From assembly GCF_002286815.1 (NCBI RefSeq), contig NZ_MUNM01000040.1:186001-250000 (forward strand): a stretch of 64,000 nt of DNA, written 5' to 3'. This document shows, piece by piece, positions 43,170 to 53,567 of this stretch (positions are counted from its first letter, which is position 1; the number at the start of each line of letters is the position of its first letter). The notes under the pieces are model-generated. The model saw only the letters and a program-made list of their open reading frames with translations. It searched no databases and was not told where the DNA came from. This DNA comes from Pseudomonas sp. PICF141 (GTDB lineage: Bacteria > Pseudomonadota > Gammaproteobacteria > Pseudomonadales > Pseudomonadaceae). The translations under genes and the position numbers were made by a program.

Positions 43170-43280
43170 GATCGTTCCCACGCTCCGCGTGGGAATGCAG
43201 CCCGGGACGCTCCGCGTCCCATCAAAAGCCGAACGCGGAGCGTCCGTTGAGGCATTCCCACGCAGAGCGTGGGAACGATC
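43170..43280. repeat. Repeat, 'gatcgttcccacgctc' family
   Basis: The hairpin arm GATCGTTCCCACGCTCCGCG and onward (43170-43198) and its inverse (43252-43280) flank an inner pair of GGACGCTCCGCGTCC-like words. A closely related copy sits on the other side of the next gene at 43935-44045; others are at 50383-50459 and 59473-59503. Confidence 0.85.
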
Positions 43281-43286
43281 AGACGA

Positions 43287-43901
43287 TCAATACCCGACAG
43301 TAAACCGCTGCCGTGAATGTTTCGGCGTTTGCACTTCATCAAGCAGTGCAATGGCGAAGTCAGCAAAGGTAATCCAGCTGCGGCCTTCGGTACTCACCAG
43401 CAAGTCATCCTTGCCGACCCGAAATGTACCCGTGCGCTCACCTTCGACAAACTCTGCCGACGGCGACAGGAAGGTCCAGTCCAGGTCTTGTTCCTGACGC
43501 AGGGTATTGAGGAACGCGGCACCGGCGCTGGCCTCGGCCTTGTATTCCTCGGGGAAGCCTTCGCTGTCGATCACCCGCGTGCCATCCGGCAGCAACAGCG
43601 AGCCGGCACCGCCGACCACCAGCAGACGCTTGACCCCGGCCCTCTTCACTGGCTCGATGATCGCGCTGGCAGGGATGGTGGAAAAATGCGCAGCACTGAT
43701 CACCACATCATGCCCGGTCACGGCGGCTTGCAAGGCAGCGGCATCGAGCACATCGACGTTTTTGCTCACGACACCGGCACGCGGGGCGATCTTCGAGGTA
43801 TCGCGGGCGATGGCCGTGACGCTGTGACCGCGACGCAGGGCTTCTTCCAACAGTTGGCTACCGGCACGACCGGTGGCACCGATGATTGCGATGTTGCTCA
43901 T
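43287..43901 (-). CDS. NAD(P)-binding atypical SDR protein (YwnB/azoreductase-like)
   Basis: A 204-residue Rossmann-fold protein with an N-terminal N-I-A-I-I-G-A-T-G-R-A-G-S and no catalytic Tyr-x-x-x-Lys of classic SDRs in the usual place. It is similar to NmrA/YwnB-type NAD(P)H-binding proteins of unknown substrate. It is a lone leftward gene boxed in by two copies of the same repeat family. ATG 43901 is chosen from the fold's typical start. Confidence 0.85.
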   Translation of the reverse strand: MSNIAIIGATGRAGSQLLEEALRRGHSVTAIARDTSKIAPRAGVVSKNVDVLDAAALQAAVTGHDVVISAAHFSTIPASAIIEPVKRAGVKRLLVVGGAGSLLLPDGTRVIDSEGFPEEYKAEASAGAAFLNTLRQEQDLDWTFLSPSAEFVEGERTGTFRVGKDDLLVSTEGRSWITFADFAIALLDEVQTPKHSRQRFTVGY

Positions 43902-43934
43902 GACGTTTCTCCAGTTGGTTTGGGTGCATCTGTT

Positions 43935-44045
43935 GATCGTTCCCACGCTCTGCGTGGAAATGCCTCAACGGTCGCTCCGCGTTCGGCTTTTGATGGGACG
44001 CGGAGCGTCCCGGGCTGCATTCCCACGCAGAGCGTGGGAACGATC
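43935..44045. repeat. Repeat, 'gatcgttcccacgctc' family, second copy
   Basis: The arm at 43935-43964 and the inverse at 44017-44045 closely resemble the element at 43170-43280, including the inner GGACGCGGAGCGTCC word. Confidence 0.85.
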
Positions 44046-44056
44046 ATCTCAGCGGA

Positions 44057-44938
44057 TTACCACTTCATCTCGCCCTTCGCGACTTTGGCGCTCAGCTCCA
44101 GCGAGCTTTCTTCGCCCAGGGTCGGGTAGCGTTTGTTCATTGCGGCGATCAGTTCGGCAGCGTCTTTCGCCTTGGCGGTTTCTTCGTCGAACGCCTTGAT
44201 GTAATCGGCGGTGAATTGCACCGCCGCCAGCGAACGCGCGCTCTCGCCGAGGTAGTGGCCCGGCACGATGGTGTCGGGCTTGAGCGCTTCAATCGCCTGC
44301 AGCGTCGTCAGCCAATCGGCATGGGATTGCGGGGTCTGGGTATCGGCCATCCACACGTGAATGTTTTCGGCGACGACCACGCCACCGACCACAGCCTTGA
44401 TCGACGGGATCCACACAAAGCTGCGATCCGGTTGCTTGCCGTCCAGACCGATCACCTGCAATTTTTGCCCTTCCAGCATCAGGCTGTCGCCTTTGAGCAC
44501 TTGCGGCACGATGGTTTTGTCCGGCACGTCGGCACCCATTTTCGGGCCCCAGAACGCCAGTTTGCCGTCGACGGTTTTTTTGATGTGATCAACCGTCGGT
44601 TGCGAAGCCAGCACTTTGGCCTTCGGAAACGCTTTGGTCACCGTGTCGAGGCCGAAGTAGTAATCCGGATCACCGTGGCTGATGTAGATGGTGGTCAGTT
44701 GCTTGCCGCTGGCGCGGATTTTTTCCACCACTTGTTCGGCCTGGGCTTTGCCGAATTGCGCGTCCAGCAGAATCGCTTCCTTCTCGCCGCTGACCAGTAC
44801 CGAGGTCACCGGGAAGACCGCGTGGGTACCAGGGTTGTAAACGTCCAGCGTCAGGGTGGACGCCGCCGCGGCATGGGCCGCGAAGCCGAGCGTGGCGGTT
44901 GCCAGAAGAATGCGTTTGATTGAAGTGAATCCGATCAT
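44057..44938 (-). CDS. Periplasmic MBL-fold hydrolase with altered metal motif
   Basis: A 293-residue protein with a signal peptide (L-L-A-T-A-T-L-G-F-A-A-H-A-A-A-A) and a metallo-beta-lactamase fold. The key loop reads Y-I-S-H-G-D-P-D-Y-Y-F-G, where the usual H-x-H-x-D-H would be; the second and last His are Asp and Tyr. A later V-P-G-H-Y is kept. Metal binding is therefore probably reduced to one site or changed, and activity is uncertain. ATG 44938 starts the signal peptide. It diverges from a LysR gene that is its likely regulator. Confidence 0.8.
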   Translation of the reverse strand: MIGFTSIKRILLATATLGFAAHAAAASTLTLDVYNPGTHAVFPVTSVLVSGEKEAILLDAQFGKAQAEQVVEKIRASGKQLTTIYISHGDPDYYFGLDTVTKAFPKAKVLASQPTVDHIKKTVDGKLAFWGPKMGADVPDKTIVPQVLKGDSLMLEGQKLQVIGLDGKQPDRSFVWIPSIKAVVGGVVVAENIHVWMADTQTPQSHADWLTTLQAIEALKPDTIVPGHYLGESARSLAAVQFTADYIKAFDEETAKAKDAAELIAAMNKRYPTLGEESSLELSAKVAKGEMKW

Positions 44939-45053
44939 CTGTTGCTCCGTTGTCCGAATGCCGTGTTGGCCGATGGGAGCAGAGCTTAGTTGCCTGGTTC
45001 GATACAAAAAATGCGATGCTTGAACATAGTTTGTTTCTGAAAGCGGGCAAATC

Positions 45054-45959
45054 ATGGATCGTCTACAAGCAATGCGGGTGTTCGTTACGGTGGTGGACCT
45101 GGGCAGCCAATCGGCCGCGGCCGATCATCTGGATCTGTCACGGCCAGTGGTTTCACGCTACCTGGCGGAGTTGGAGGATTGGGTCGGCGCGCGACTGATG
45201 CACCGCACCACGCGCAAATTGAGCCTGACCGCTGCCGGCAGTGAGATTCTGCCCCGCTGTCGGCAGATGCTCGAGCTATCCACCGACATGCAAGCCGCCG
45301 TCAGCGAACCGGACAACGCTCCGCGAGGCCTGTTGCGGATCAGCGTCAGCACCTCGTTCGGCCAGGCGCAACTGGCCGATGCCATGGCGGCTTACGTCAA
45401 ACGTTACCCCGGCGTCAGCATCGATCTGCAAATGCTCGACCGCACGGTGAACCTGGTGGATGAACGCATCGACCTGGCCATTCGCACCAGCAACGACCTG
45501 GACCCGAACCTGATCGCCCGGCGGCTGACGGTCTGCCGCTCGGTGATCTGCGCCTCTCCCGCTTACCTGCGCGAACATCCGACACCGCAACGGGTCGAGG
45601 ACCTGAGCCTGCACAATTGCCTGACCCACTCCTACTTCGGCAAGAGCCTCTGGCATTTCGAACAGGACGGCGAGCCCGTCTCGGTGCCGGTACAGGGCAA
45701 CATCAGCGCCAACGAAGCCAGCACACTGTTGCGCGCGACGATGGCCGGGGCCGGCGTGGTGATGCTCCCCAGTTACCTGGCCGGCGTGCATATCCACAGC
45801 GGCGAACTGATCCGCCTGTTGCCCCAGGCCAAGCCCCGGCAGCTGAACATCTATGCGGTGTATGCCTCACGCAAGCACATGCCGGCGGCGTTGCGCAGCA
45901 TGCTGGATTTTCTGGTGTTGAGGTTTCCGGAAGAACCGGCGTGGGATATCGGGTTGTAA
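45054..45959 (+). CDS. LysR family transcriptional regulator
   Basis: A 301-residue regulator with an N-terminal helix-turn-helix (Q-S-A-A-A-D-H-L-D-L-S-R-P-V-V-S-R-Y). The effector domain has L-R-I-S-V-S-T-S-F-G and V-D-E-R-I-D-L-A-I-R, common in the CrgA-like branch. The gap of 115 bp to the divergent MBL-fold gene suggests a regulator-target pair. Confidence 0.9.
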   Translation: MDRLQAMRVFVTVVDLGSQSAAADHLDLSRPVVSRYLAELEDWVGARLMHRTTRKLSLTAAGSEILPRCRQMLELSTDMQAAVSEPDNAPRGLLRISVSTSFGQAQLADAMAAYVKRYPGVSIDLQMLDRTVNLVDERIDLAIRTSNDLDPNLIARRLTVCRSVICASPAYLREHPTPQRVEDLSLHNCLTHSYFGKSLWHFEQDGEPVSVPVQGNISANEASTLLRATMAGAGVVMLPSYLAGVHIHSGELIRLLPQAKPRQLNIYAVYASRKHMPAALRSMLDFLVLRFPEEPAWDIGL

Positions 45960-45966
45960 ACACATC

Positions 45967-46062
45967 CCCTGTGGGAGCTGGCTTGCCTGCGATGGCGTCG
46001 CCACATCCAACAATGATGCTGATTGACTGACCACTATCGTTGGCAAGCCAGCTCCCACAGGG
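45967..46062. repeat. REPIN, 'gtgggagctggcttgcc' family
   Basis: 21-bp perfect inverted arms at 45967-45987 and 46042-46062, loop of 54 bases. Confidence 0.85.
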
Positions 46063-46176
46063 ATATCAATGTTCTGAATATCGCGTTAACCGCGAAAGCC
46101 AGCTTTGCTGGCAACTCACCGGCACTGACCTATGCTCAAAGCAGTACCGAAAGGTATTCGTTCAGAGGTCAACGCC

Positions 46177-46353
46177 ATGAACATCAAAACAAGAAGATAC
46201 CTCGCCATTTTCATCACGTGCGCGACAACGCTGGCGCTGTATGGCACGGCCGCCTGGCGGGTCGAGCAGTTGCGACAACAGCCCCGTGAATACGCGAGCT
46301 GCAACTTCGAGCGCTGCATTCCTCACAACGCAAGCCTCAACGCCCTCCGGTAA
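46177..46353 (+). CDS. Small single-pass membrane protein, unknown
   Basis: A 58-residue protein: basic N-terminus (N-I-K-T-R-R), one hydrophobic helix (residues 8-23) and a short polar tail with two cysteines seven residues apart (A-S-C-N-F-E-R-C-I-P). AGAGG upstream of ATG 46177 supports translation. No family recognised. Confidence 0.55.
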   Translation: MNIKTRRYLAIFITCATTLALYGTAAWRVEQLRQQPREYASCNFERCIPHNASLNALR

Positions 46354-46360
46354 CGAACCC

Positions 46361-46495
46361 TGTGGCGAGGGGGCTTGCCCCCGTTGGGTCGCGAAGCGAC
46401 CCCAGCATTTCAATGCGAACACCGCATTCACCGAATTACGACTGCTGCGCAGCCGAACAAGGTGATGCGGCATTCCGACAAGCCCCCGCCACAGG
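46361..46495. repeat. Diverged REP pair, 'gaggggg-cttgccccc' family
   Basis: TGTGGCGAGGGGGCTTGCCC at 46361-46380 and a decayed inverse (ACAAGCCCCCGCCACAG) at 46479-46495 bracket about 100 bases without a gene. Related to 7320-7456. Confidence 0.65.
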
Positions 46496-46497
46496 GT

Positions 46498-47403
46498 TCA
46501 GGTCTCGTTACCGGCAGGGTCCTGATCGGCCTTCAAACGGTCGCGAAAGGCCTTGGGCGAAATCCCCACGCGACGCCTGAACAGGCGTGTGAAGTTGGTC
46601 GGATCGGAAAACCCCAGCACATCGGACATTTCATAAATGGTCATGCTGGTGTAGGTCAGCAAGCGCTTGGCCTCCAGCAATTGACGCTCGTGCATGATCT
46701 GCAACGCCGGTTGCCCCGCCAGTTCACGGCACGTGCCGTTGAGGTGGGACACGGAAATCCCCAGCCGATGGGCCAGGTCCTCGACCTTGACGTGCTGGCG
46801 ATAGGTTTCTTCCACCAGTTGAATAAAGCCGTTGAGGTATTCCCGCGCCCGCTGCGGACGCTGGGTGGCGGTTTGGCGCTGAATAACCTGGCGGCTGATC
46901 CACACCATGATCACGCTGACCAGCGAATGCATGAGCATTTCCCGCGCCGGTTGATGGCCGGTGTACTCGCTTTGCAACGCTGAAAACAGGCTGTTGAGGT
47001 ACTCGCTGTCCTTGCCCGCCGGGTAGCTTTCGGCCTGTGCCAGGGCGTTTACCGAATTGCCCAGTTGTGCTTGCAGGTGGGCGATCAGCGGCGCAGCCAG
47101 CGTGACGACAAAACCTTCGATGTCCTCGGAAAACCGATAACCATGCACCGATAACGGTGGCAACACCAGGATTGCCGGCTCGCTCAATTGCGAGCGTTTG
47201 CCTTCGATTTCAAGCTCTGCCTGACCTTTGAAAACGAAGAGTAACTGACACAAATCGGCGTGGCGGTGGGGTTTGATTTCCCATTGATGTTCGCGGCTGC
47301 GTTTGGAAATGGTTTCACAATGCAATAAGTCGGGGGTCGGCCAGTCCAGGCTTTCACCGTAGAGTTTGAACACCGGAATCGATGGCAGGTCAGGCTTGTT
47401 CAT
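46498..47403 (-). CDS. pobR: AraC family regulator of 4-hydroxybenzoate use, PobR-like
   Basis: A 301-residue regulator with a cupin-like N-terminal domain (H-R-H-A-D-L-C-Q-L-L-F near residue 46) and a C-terminal AraC helix-turn-helix pair (E-D-L-A-H-R-L-G-I-S-V-S-H-L-N and L-G-F-S-D-P-T-N-F-T-R-L-F). It diverges from pobA, the classic pobR-pobA layout, so it should activate pobA with 4-hydroxybenzoate. ATG 47403 is chosen over a longer frame that would overlap the intergenic promoter region. Confidence 0.87.
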   Translation of the reverse strand: MNKPDLPSIPVFKLYGESLDWPTPDLLHCETISKRSREHQWEIKPHRHADLCQLLFVFKGQAELEIEGKRSQLSEPAILVLPPLSVHGYRFSEDIEGFVVTLAAPLIAHLQAQLGNSVNALAQAESYPAGKDSEYLNSLFSALQSEYTGHQPAREMLMHSLVSVIMVWISRQVIQRQTATQRPQRAREYLNGFIQLVEETYRQHVKVEDLAHRLGISVSHLNGTCRELAGQPALQIMHERQLLEAKRLLTYTSMTIYEMSDVLGFSDPTNFTRLFRRRVGISPKAFRDRLKADQDPAGNET

Positions 47404-47429
47404 CACTTCAATCCAGGCCTCGAGGGTAA

Positions 47430-48776
<1,347 letters not shown>

Positions 48777-48853
48777 CCTGCTATCGACTTACACTGGCGA
48801 GCATCCCGCTCGCCTTGCCTGCTGCGGGCTCATCACTGCCCGCAGGTTTACCC

Positions 48854-50371
48854 GTGACCAATCTCAACCAGCCTGAAACGCCAAAACCGGCCATTCGCAG
48901 CGTGCTGATCGCCCTGATGCTGGCGATTTTTCTGGGCGCGCTGGACCAGACCATCGTCGCGGTATCGATGCCGGCCATCTCCGCGCAGTTCAAAGATGTC
49001 AACCTGCTGGCCTGGGTGATTTCCGGGTACATGGTGGCGATGACCGTGGCAGTGCCAATCTACGGCAAACTCGGCGATCTGTATGGGCGTCGCAAGTTGA
49101 TGCTGTTCGGCATGGGCGTGTTCACCCTGACGTCGTTATTTTGCGGCATGGCCCAGAGCATGGAGCAATTGGTGCTGGCGCGGATTCTTCAGGGCATTGG
49201 CGCCGGGGGAATGATTTCGGTGAGCCAGGCGATCATCGGCGACATCGTTCCACCCCGCGAACGCGGTCGCTATCAGGGTTACTTCAGCAGCATGTACGCG
49301 GTGGCCAGCGTGGCCGGCCCGGTGCTCGGTGGCTACATGACCGAATATCTGTCCTGGCGCTGGGTGTTCCTGATCAACCTTCCATTGGGCCTGGGTGCCT
49401 TGTGGGTGGCCCACCGCACGCTGGTGGGTTTGCCAGTGCCGCAGCGCAAGCCGATCATCGATTACTTCGGCACTTTGCTGATGATCATCGGCCTGACGGC
49501 GTTATTGCTAGGCATTACTCAGGTTGGCCAAGGCTATTCGTGGCGCAGCACTGAAGTGTCGGGGTTACTCGGTTGTGCGGTGGTGGTGCTGGCCGTTTTC
49601 GCCTGGCATGAACGGCGGGCGCGGGAACCGCTGCTGCCGATGCACTTGTTCGCCAACCGCAGTGCGATTCTTTGCTGGTGCACGATTTTCTTCACCAGTT
49701 TCCAGGCGATTTCCTTGATCGTGCTGATGCCGCTGCGCTTCCAGAGCGTCACCGGCGCCGGGGCTGACAGTGCTGCGCTGCACCTGTTGCCGCTGGCCAT
49801 GGGTTTGCCGATAGGCGCGTATTTTGCCGGACGCCAGACCTCGGTGAGCGGTCGTTACAAGCCGATGATCCTGACTGGCGCGTTGTTGATGCCGTTCTCG
49901 ATTCTCGGCATGGCATTCAGTGCGCCTCAGGCGTTTGTGCTGAGCAGCCTGTTCATGTTGCTCAGCGGCATCGCCAGCGGGATGCAGTTTCCGACGTCGT
50001 TGGTGGGCACGCAAAACTCGGTGCAACAACGGGACATTGGCGTCGCCACCAGCACCACCAATCTGTTCCGTTCCCTGGGTGGTGCCGTGGGGGTGGCGCT
50101 GATGTCGGCGCTGCTGCTGACGCTGTTGCAGGATTCAAGTTTCGCGCACCTGGCCGGCTCGTCGCTGATTGCCGAGGGCCATTCGGGGAATGTCTTGCTC
50201 GACGGTTTGAACGCCGCGCCGGGGGATGCGCAGGACGCCTTGCGCGCAGAGCTGCTGCTGACCTTCCGGCATTTGCTGATGGCCAGCGCGGCGGTATCGC
50301 TGCTGGGGTTGGCGGCGGCGATTGCCATGCCCAATAGAGTGTTGCGGGGGCGGGAGGACACGGTTCGCTAA
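48854..50371 (+). CDS. MFS drug exporter, DHA2 (14-helix) family
   Basis: A 505-residue transporter with about 14 membrane helices, antiporter motif A (G-K-L-G-D-L-Y-G-R-R-K near residue 74) and L-D-Q-T-I-V-A-V in helix 1, as in EmrB/QacA-type H+-coupled exporters. GTG 48854 with an AGG box is preferred to the TTG at 48815, because the extra 13 residues lack family similarity. It lies 77 bases after pobA on the same strand; linkage to aromatic metabolism is possible but unproven. Confidence 0.87.
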   Translation: MTNLNQPETPKPAIRSVLIALMLAIFLGALDQTIVAVSMPAISAQFKDVNLLAWVISGYMVAMTVAVPIYGKLGDLYGRRKLMLFGMGVFTLTSLFCGMAQSMEQLVLARILQGIGAGGMISVSQAIIGDIVPPRERGRYQGYFSSMYAVASVAGPVLGGYMTEYLSWRWVFLINLPLGLGALWVAHRTLVGLPVPQRKPIIDYFGTLLMIIGLTALLLGITQVGQGYSWRSTEVSGLLGCAVVVLAVFAWHERRAREPLLPMHLFANRSAILCWCTIFFTSFQAISLIVLMPLRFQSVTGAGADSAALHLLPLAMGLPIGAYFAGRQTSVSGRYKPMILTGALLMPFSILGMAFSAPQAFVLSSLFMLLSGIASGMQFPTSLVGTQNSVQQRDIGVATSTTNLFRSLGGAVGVALMSALLLTLLQDSSFAHLAGSSLIAEGHSGNVLLDGLNAAPGDAQDALRAELLLTFRHLLMASAAVSLLGLAAAIAMPNRVLRGREDTVR

Positions 50372-50382
50372 CCCCTCCGACC

Positions 50383-50459
50383 GATCGTTCCCACGCTCTG
50401 GTCCTATTGGAACGCGGAGCGTCCCTTGAGGCATTCCCACGCAGAGCGTGGGAACGATC
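50383..50459. repeat. Repeat, 'gatcgttcccacgctc' family, third copy
   Basis: GATCGTTCCCACGCTCTG at 50383-50400 and the inverse arm at 50431-50459, with a truncated middle. It lies between convergent genes. Confidence 0.8.
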
Positions 50460-50491
50460 AACGCCACAGGCCCCATCACCGCATCAGTCAA

Positions 50492-51358
50492 TCAAGGCCG
50501 GTTGCGCAGCTGCTGTTGCAGATTCTGAATCTGCGCCTGCAGGGTGTTGATGTTGCGGGTGACCTGGCTGCGGAAGGCGTCGAACTCGGCGGTGTTGGTA
50601 CCACCTTGTGCGGCGGCCGGGCGGTTGTCCTGCTGGCTTTTGAGCACAATCATGTCTTGCTCCAGGCGCTCGATCGCGGCACTTGGATTGCCTTGCCTCT
50701 TCAGCGCGGTAATGTCGGCCCCCAGGCTTTTGAGCTGGGCATCGATTTGGCTGGTATCGGCCGACGCGTTCTTCAACGCGGCCAGTTCGCCGCTCAAGGC
50801 TTTGACCTGTGCCTGCAACTGGGCATTGGCGGTCTGTTGTTCGGTGGCCTGCGCGGTCATTTGCGCCAGACGCTTGTCCAGTTCGGAAGTCTGGCCGAGT
50901 ACACCTTGCTGCTGTTTGCCCTGGTCCTGAAGCTTGCTTTCCAGCTGCTTGGTCTGGTCCTGGAGCTTGCCTTCGAGCTGTCTGATTTGCAGCTTCAATG
51001 CTTCGCTGCCGGTGTTGACGTTGGACTGACTGGCCACGACCTTGCCGGAAATGTCCTGCAAGCGCCCCGCCGCTTCCTCACTGATACGCGCGAAACTTTC
51101 CTGGGTCGCCACCAGCTGCTGTTCCATCAGCGAAATCTGCTGAAAACTCCACCAGGCAAGGCCGGCGAAGGCAAAGAACAACGCGCCGACCAATGCCCAT
51201 AGAGGCCCGGTGCTCGAGCCTTTGACCTTGACCACCGGTGTGGTGCGCGAATGCACGGAAGTGCGAGCGGTGGTTGGAAAATCATCATCATCGAGGCTCT
51301 GGGCGCGCAGGCTCGGGACATCGTCGAAGTCGTCGTTGGCATCGTTACGCATGGGCAT
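50492..51358 (-). CDS. Membrane-anchored coiled-coil protein
   Basis: A 288-residue protein. An acidic N-terminus (D-D-F-D-D-V, D-D-D-D-F) is followed by one helix near residues 55-73 (A-L-V-G-A-L-F-F-A-F-A-G-L-A-W-W). A long Q/K/E/L-rich coiled coil (about 75-220) with Q-L-E-S-K-L-Q-D-Q-type heptads comes next, and the tail has N-T-L-Q-A-Q-I-Q-N-L-Q-Q-Q-L. Topology suggests a periplasmic coil. It is placed as PAO1 PA4362, of unknown function. ATG 51358 has AAAGG upstream. Confidence 0.82.
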   Translation of the reverse strand: MPMRNDANDDFDDVPSLRAQSLDDDDFPTTARTSVHSRTTPVVKVKGSSTGPLWALVGALFFAFAGLAWWSFQQISLMEQQLVATQESFARISEEAAGRLQDISGKVVASQSNVNTGSEALKLQIRQLEGKLQDQTKQLESKLQDQGKQQQGVLGQTSELDKRLAQMTAQATEQQTANAQLQAQVKALSGELAALKNASADTSQIDAQLKSLGADITALKRQGNPSAAIERLEQDMIVLKSQQDNRPAAAQGGTNTAEFDAFRSQVTRNINTLQAQIQNLQQQLRNRP

Positions 51359-51475
51359 TAGGGTCAACCTTTGTGAAACGCGGTGATGGCTTGATGCGGC
51401 GAAGTATAACCCTCGCGGCCGCACCGGTTGACCCTGAACCCCGCACTCGGTTCAGTAAGGGGCTGCCCTTGTGTG

Positions 51476-52468
51476 TCAGTGAATGTCCTGAGCCTTCCAC
51501 CAGCCGCAGAATTCATCGAGGGCGGTCCAGAGGCTGACTTTCGGATCGTAGTCCAGATAATGCCGTGCGCGGCTGATGTCCAGGGTGAAGTTTTTGTTCA
51601 TGACCTGCATGCCCAGCCGCGATAGCGTCGGCTCGGGACGACCGGGCCACAGCTTGCACACGCCCTCGTTGAGCGCGGCAAGGCTGTAGGCCAAACCGTA
51701 GGAACGGTAGCGGGTCACCTGTGGGACATCCATTTGACGCATCACGTAATTGACCACATCCCACAACGGAACCGGCGCTCCATTGCTGATGTTGTAGGCC
51801 TTGCCCAGGGCCGAACCGCTGGCCAGCAAGCTGCTGAGCAATGCTTCATTGAGGTTTTGCACGCTGGTGAAATCGACCTTGTTCAGGCCATTGCCGATAA
51901 TCGCCAACCGCCCTTTGCGCTGCATCTTCAGCAGTCTGGGGAAAATGCTCATGTCGCCGGCACCGGTCACGAAGCGCGGGCGCAAGGCCAGGGTTTCGAG
52001 ACCGAATTCCTGTGCGCCGAAGACTTTTTGCTCAGCCAGGTATTTGGTCGCGGCGTAGGGGTGTTTGAAACGCTTGGGCACCTGCTCTTCGGTCAACCCC
52101 AGATGATCGCGGCCATCAAAGTAGATCGACGGCGACGACAGGTGCACCAGGCGCCGAACCCGCTGTTTCAGACAGGCCTCAACCACATTCTCGGTGACTT
52201 CGACGTTGCCTTGATGAAAGTCCTGATAGCGCCCCCACAAACCCACCGCGCCGGCGCAATGGACCACGGCTTCGACATCCGAACACAGGTCGCGCGCCAG
52301 TTGCGGGTCACTCAAGTCGCCCTGAATGAACTCGGCGCCACGGCGCACCAGATGCTCGACGCTCTCGGCCCGGCGACCGTTGACCCGCACGTCCAGGCCC
52401 TGCTCCAGGGCGAAACGCGCAAAGCGTCCGCCAATGAAGCCGCTTGCGCCGGTGACCAGAATCTTCAT
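51476..52468 (-). CDS. NAD-dependent epimerase/3-beta-HSD-like oxidoreductase
   Basis: A 330-residue extended SDR with N-terminal K-I-L-V-T-G-A-S-G-F-I-G-G and the catalytic Y-A-A-T-K (Tyr-x-x-x-Lys) near residue 139. It resembles the 3-beta-hydroxysteroid dehydrogenase/epimerase group; substrate unknown. The PAO1 equivalent (PA4361) lies in the same neighbourhood. Confidence 0.88.
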   Translation of the reverse strand: MKILVTGASGFIGGRFARFALEQGLDVRVNGRRAESVEHLVRRGAEFIQGDLSDPQLARDLCSDVEAVVHCAGAVGLWGRYQDFHQGNVEVTENVVEACLKQRVRRLVHLSSPSIYFDGRDHLGLTEEQVPKRFKHPYAATKYLAEQKVFGAQEFGLETLALRPRFVTGAGDMSIFPRLLKMQRKGRLAIIGNGLNKVDFTSVQNLNEALLSSLLASGSALGKAYNISNGAPVPLWDVVNYVMRQMDVPQVTRYRSYGLAYSLAALNEGVCKLWPGRPEPTLSRLGMQVMNKNFTLDISRARHYLDYDPKVSLWTALDEFCGWWKAQDIH

Positions 52469-52487
52469 GAAGTATTCCTTCGATACA

Positions 52488-52566
52488 GCTGCAAAGCCTC
52501 AAGCTTCAAGCTTCAAGCTGCAAATTAAAAATGATGCGCAGGCTCTTCACTTGCAGCTTGCAGCTA
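52488..52566. repeat. Short direct/inverted 'aagcttcaagct' words
   Basis: TCAAGCTTCAAGCTTCAAGC in tandem, then TTGCAGCTTGCAGC after about 35 bases, form a loose inverted pair, related to the 22-bp repeat before fumarase. Confidence 0.6.
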
Positions 52567-52571
52567 GACGC

Positions 52572-53471
52572 TTAAAACTGCCCGAAGGGCACGAGACATT
52601 GCTTCGACGAGCGCACCAATTGATCGGTAAGTAGCCCTAACAGCTGACCCCCATTGCGCCAATGATGCCAGTACAGCGGCACATCGATCGGCTTATCTGG
52701 CAAAAGCTCCACCAATTGACCGCGCTCCAGCTGCTCGCGCACCTGCAGTTCAGGCACCAGGCCCCAGCCCAGCCCTGCTTCCGTGAGGCGAAGAAAGCCT
52801 TCGGACGATGGGCATAAATGGTGTTCGAAACCGCCGTCCACGCCGAGGGAAGCGAGGTAGCGATGCTGCAGAAAATCATCCGGGCCAAACACCAGGGCCG
52901 GGGTTTTGGCCAACTGGTCGGCGCGCACGCCTTCGGGAAAATGCCGGGCGATGAAGGCCGGGCTGGCTATCGCACGGTAGCGCATCGCCCCTAACAGCAC
53001 GCTGCGCGCACCGGCCACCGGCCGCTCACTGGCGCAAAGACATCCCGCCACTTCACCTGCGCGCATGCGTTTGAGGCCCACGGTCTGGTCTTCGACCACC
53101 AGGTCGAGCAGCAAATGTTGTTCGGCACAAAAGTCCCCTACCGCCTCGGCCCACCAGGTGGCAAGGCTGTCGGCATTCAGTGCGATGCGCAGGCGTTCCG
53201 GCAGCCCTTCTTCATCCAGCGCCGGGACCAACGTTTGTAGATCCCGCTCGAGCAATCGCACCTGCTGCACATGGTTGAGCAATCGCCGGCCAATTTCCGT
53301 CGGCGCCGGGGGTGTGACCCGCACCAGCACCGGTTGGCCGACCCGGGCTTCCAGCAATTTGATCCGCTGGGAAATGGCCGATTGGGACAACCCCAACACC
53401 TGCGCGGCGCGTTCGAATCCGGCCTGCTCGATGACGGCGGCGAGCGCAGAAAGCAACTTGTAGTCGAACAT
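52572..53471 (-). CDS. argP: LysR regulator ArgP (LysG/IciA type)
   Basis: A 299-residue LysR regulator with L-G-L-S-Q-S-A-I-S-Q-R-I-K-L-L-E (helix-turn-helix) and R-I-A-L-N-A-D-S-L-A-T-W-W, the ligand-domain signature of the ArgP/LysG branch. Relatives sense lysine/arginine and switch on a LysE/ArgO-type exporter; such an exporter is two genes away on the opposite strand. PAO1 has the same order (iciA, ACT protein, exporter, sodB). Confidence 0.88.
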   Translation of the reverse strand: MFDYKLLSALAAVIEQAGFERAAQVLGLSQSAISQRIKLLEARVGQPVLVRVTPPAPTEIGRRLLNHVQQVRLLERDLQTLVPALDEEGLPERLRIALNADSLATWWAEAVGDFCAEQHLLLDLVVEDQTVGLKRMRAGEVAGCLCASERPVAGARSVLLGAMRYRAIASPAFIARHFPEGVRADQLAKTPALVFGPDDFLQHRYLASLGVDGGFEHHLCPSSEGFLRLTEAGLGWGLVPELQVREQLERGQLVELLPDKPIDVPLYWHHWRNGGQLLGLLTDQLVRSSKQCLVPFGQF

Positions 53472-53567
53472 CAGTTTTCCTAATGAGCGATCAGGACTAT
53501 TGGTTTTTCTTATACAACGTTCAACCGGAGAATGACCAGCAAGAACTCTTGAACAAGGATCACCGAC

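Noticed and set aside
43170..43280. Possible CRISPR-like repeats from the 'gatcgttcccacgctc' units
   Set aside because: Units are inverted pairs scattered between genes, not regularly spaced direct repeats with unique spacers, and no cas genes are present.
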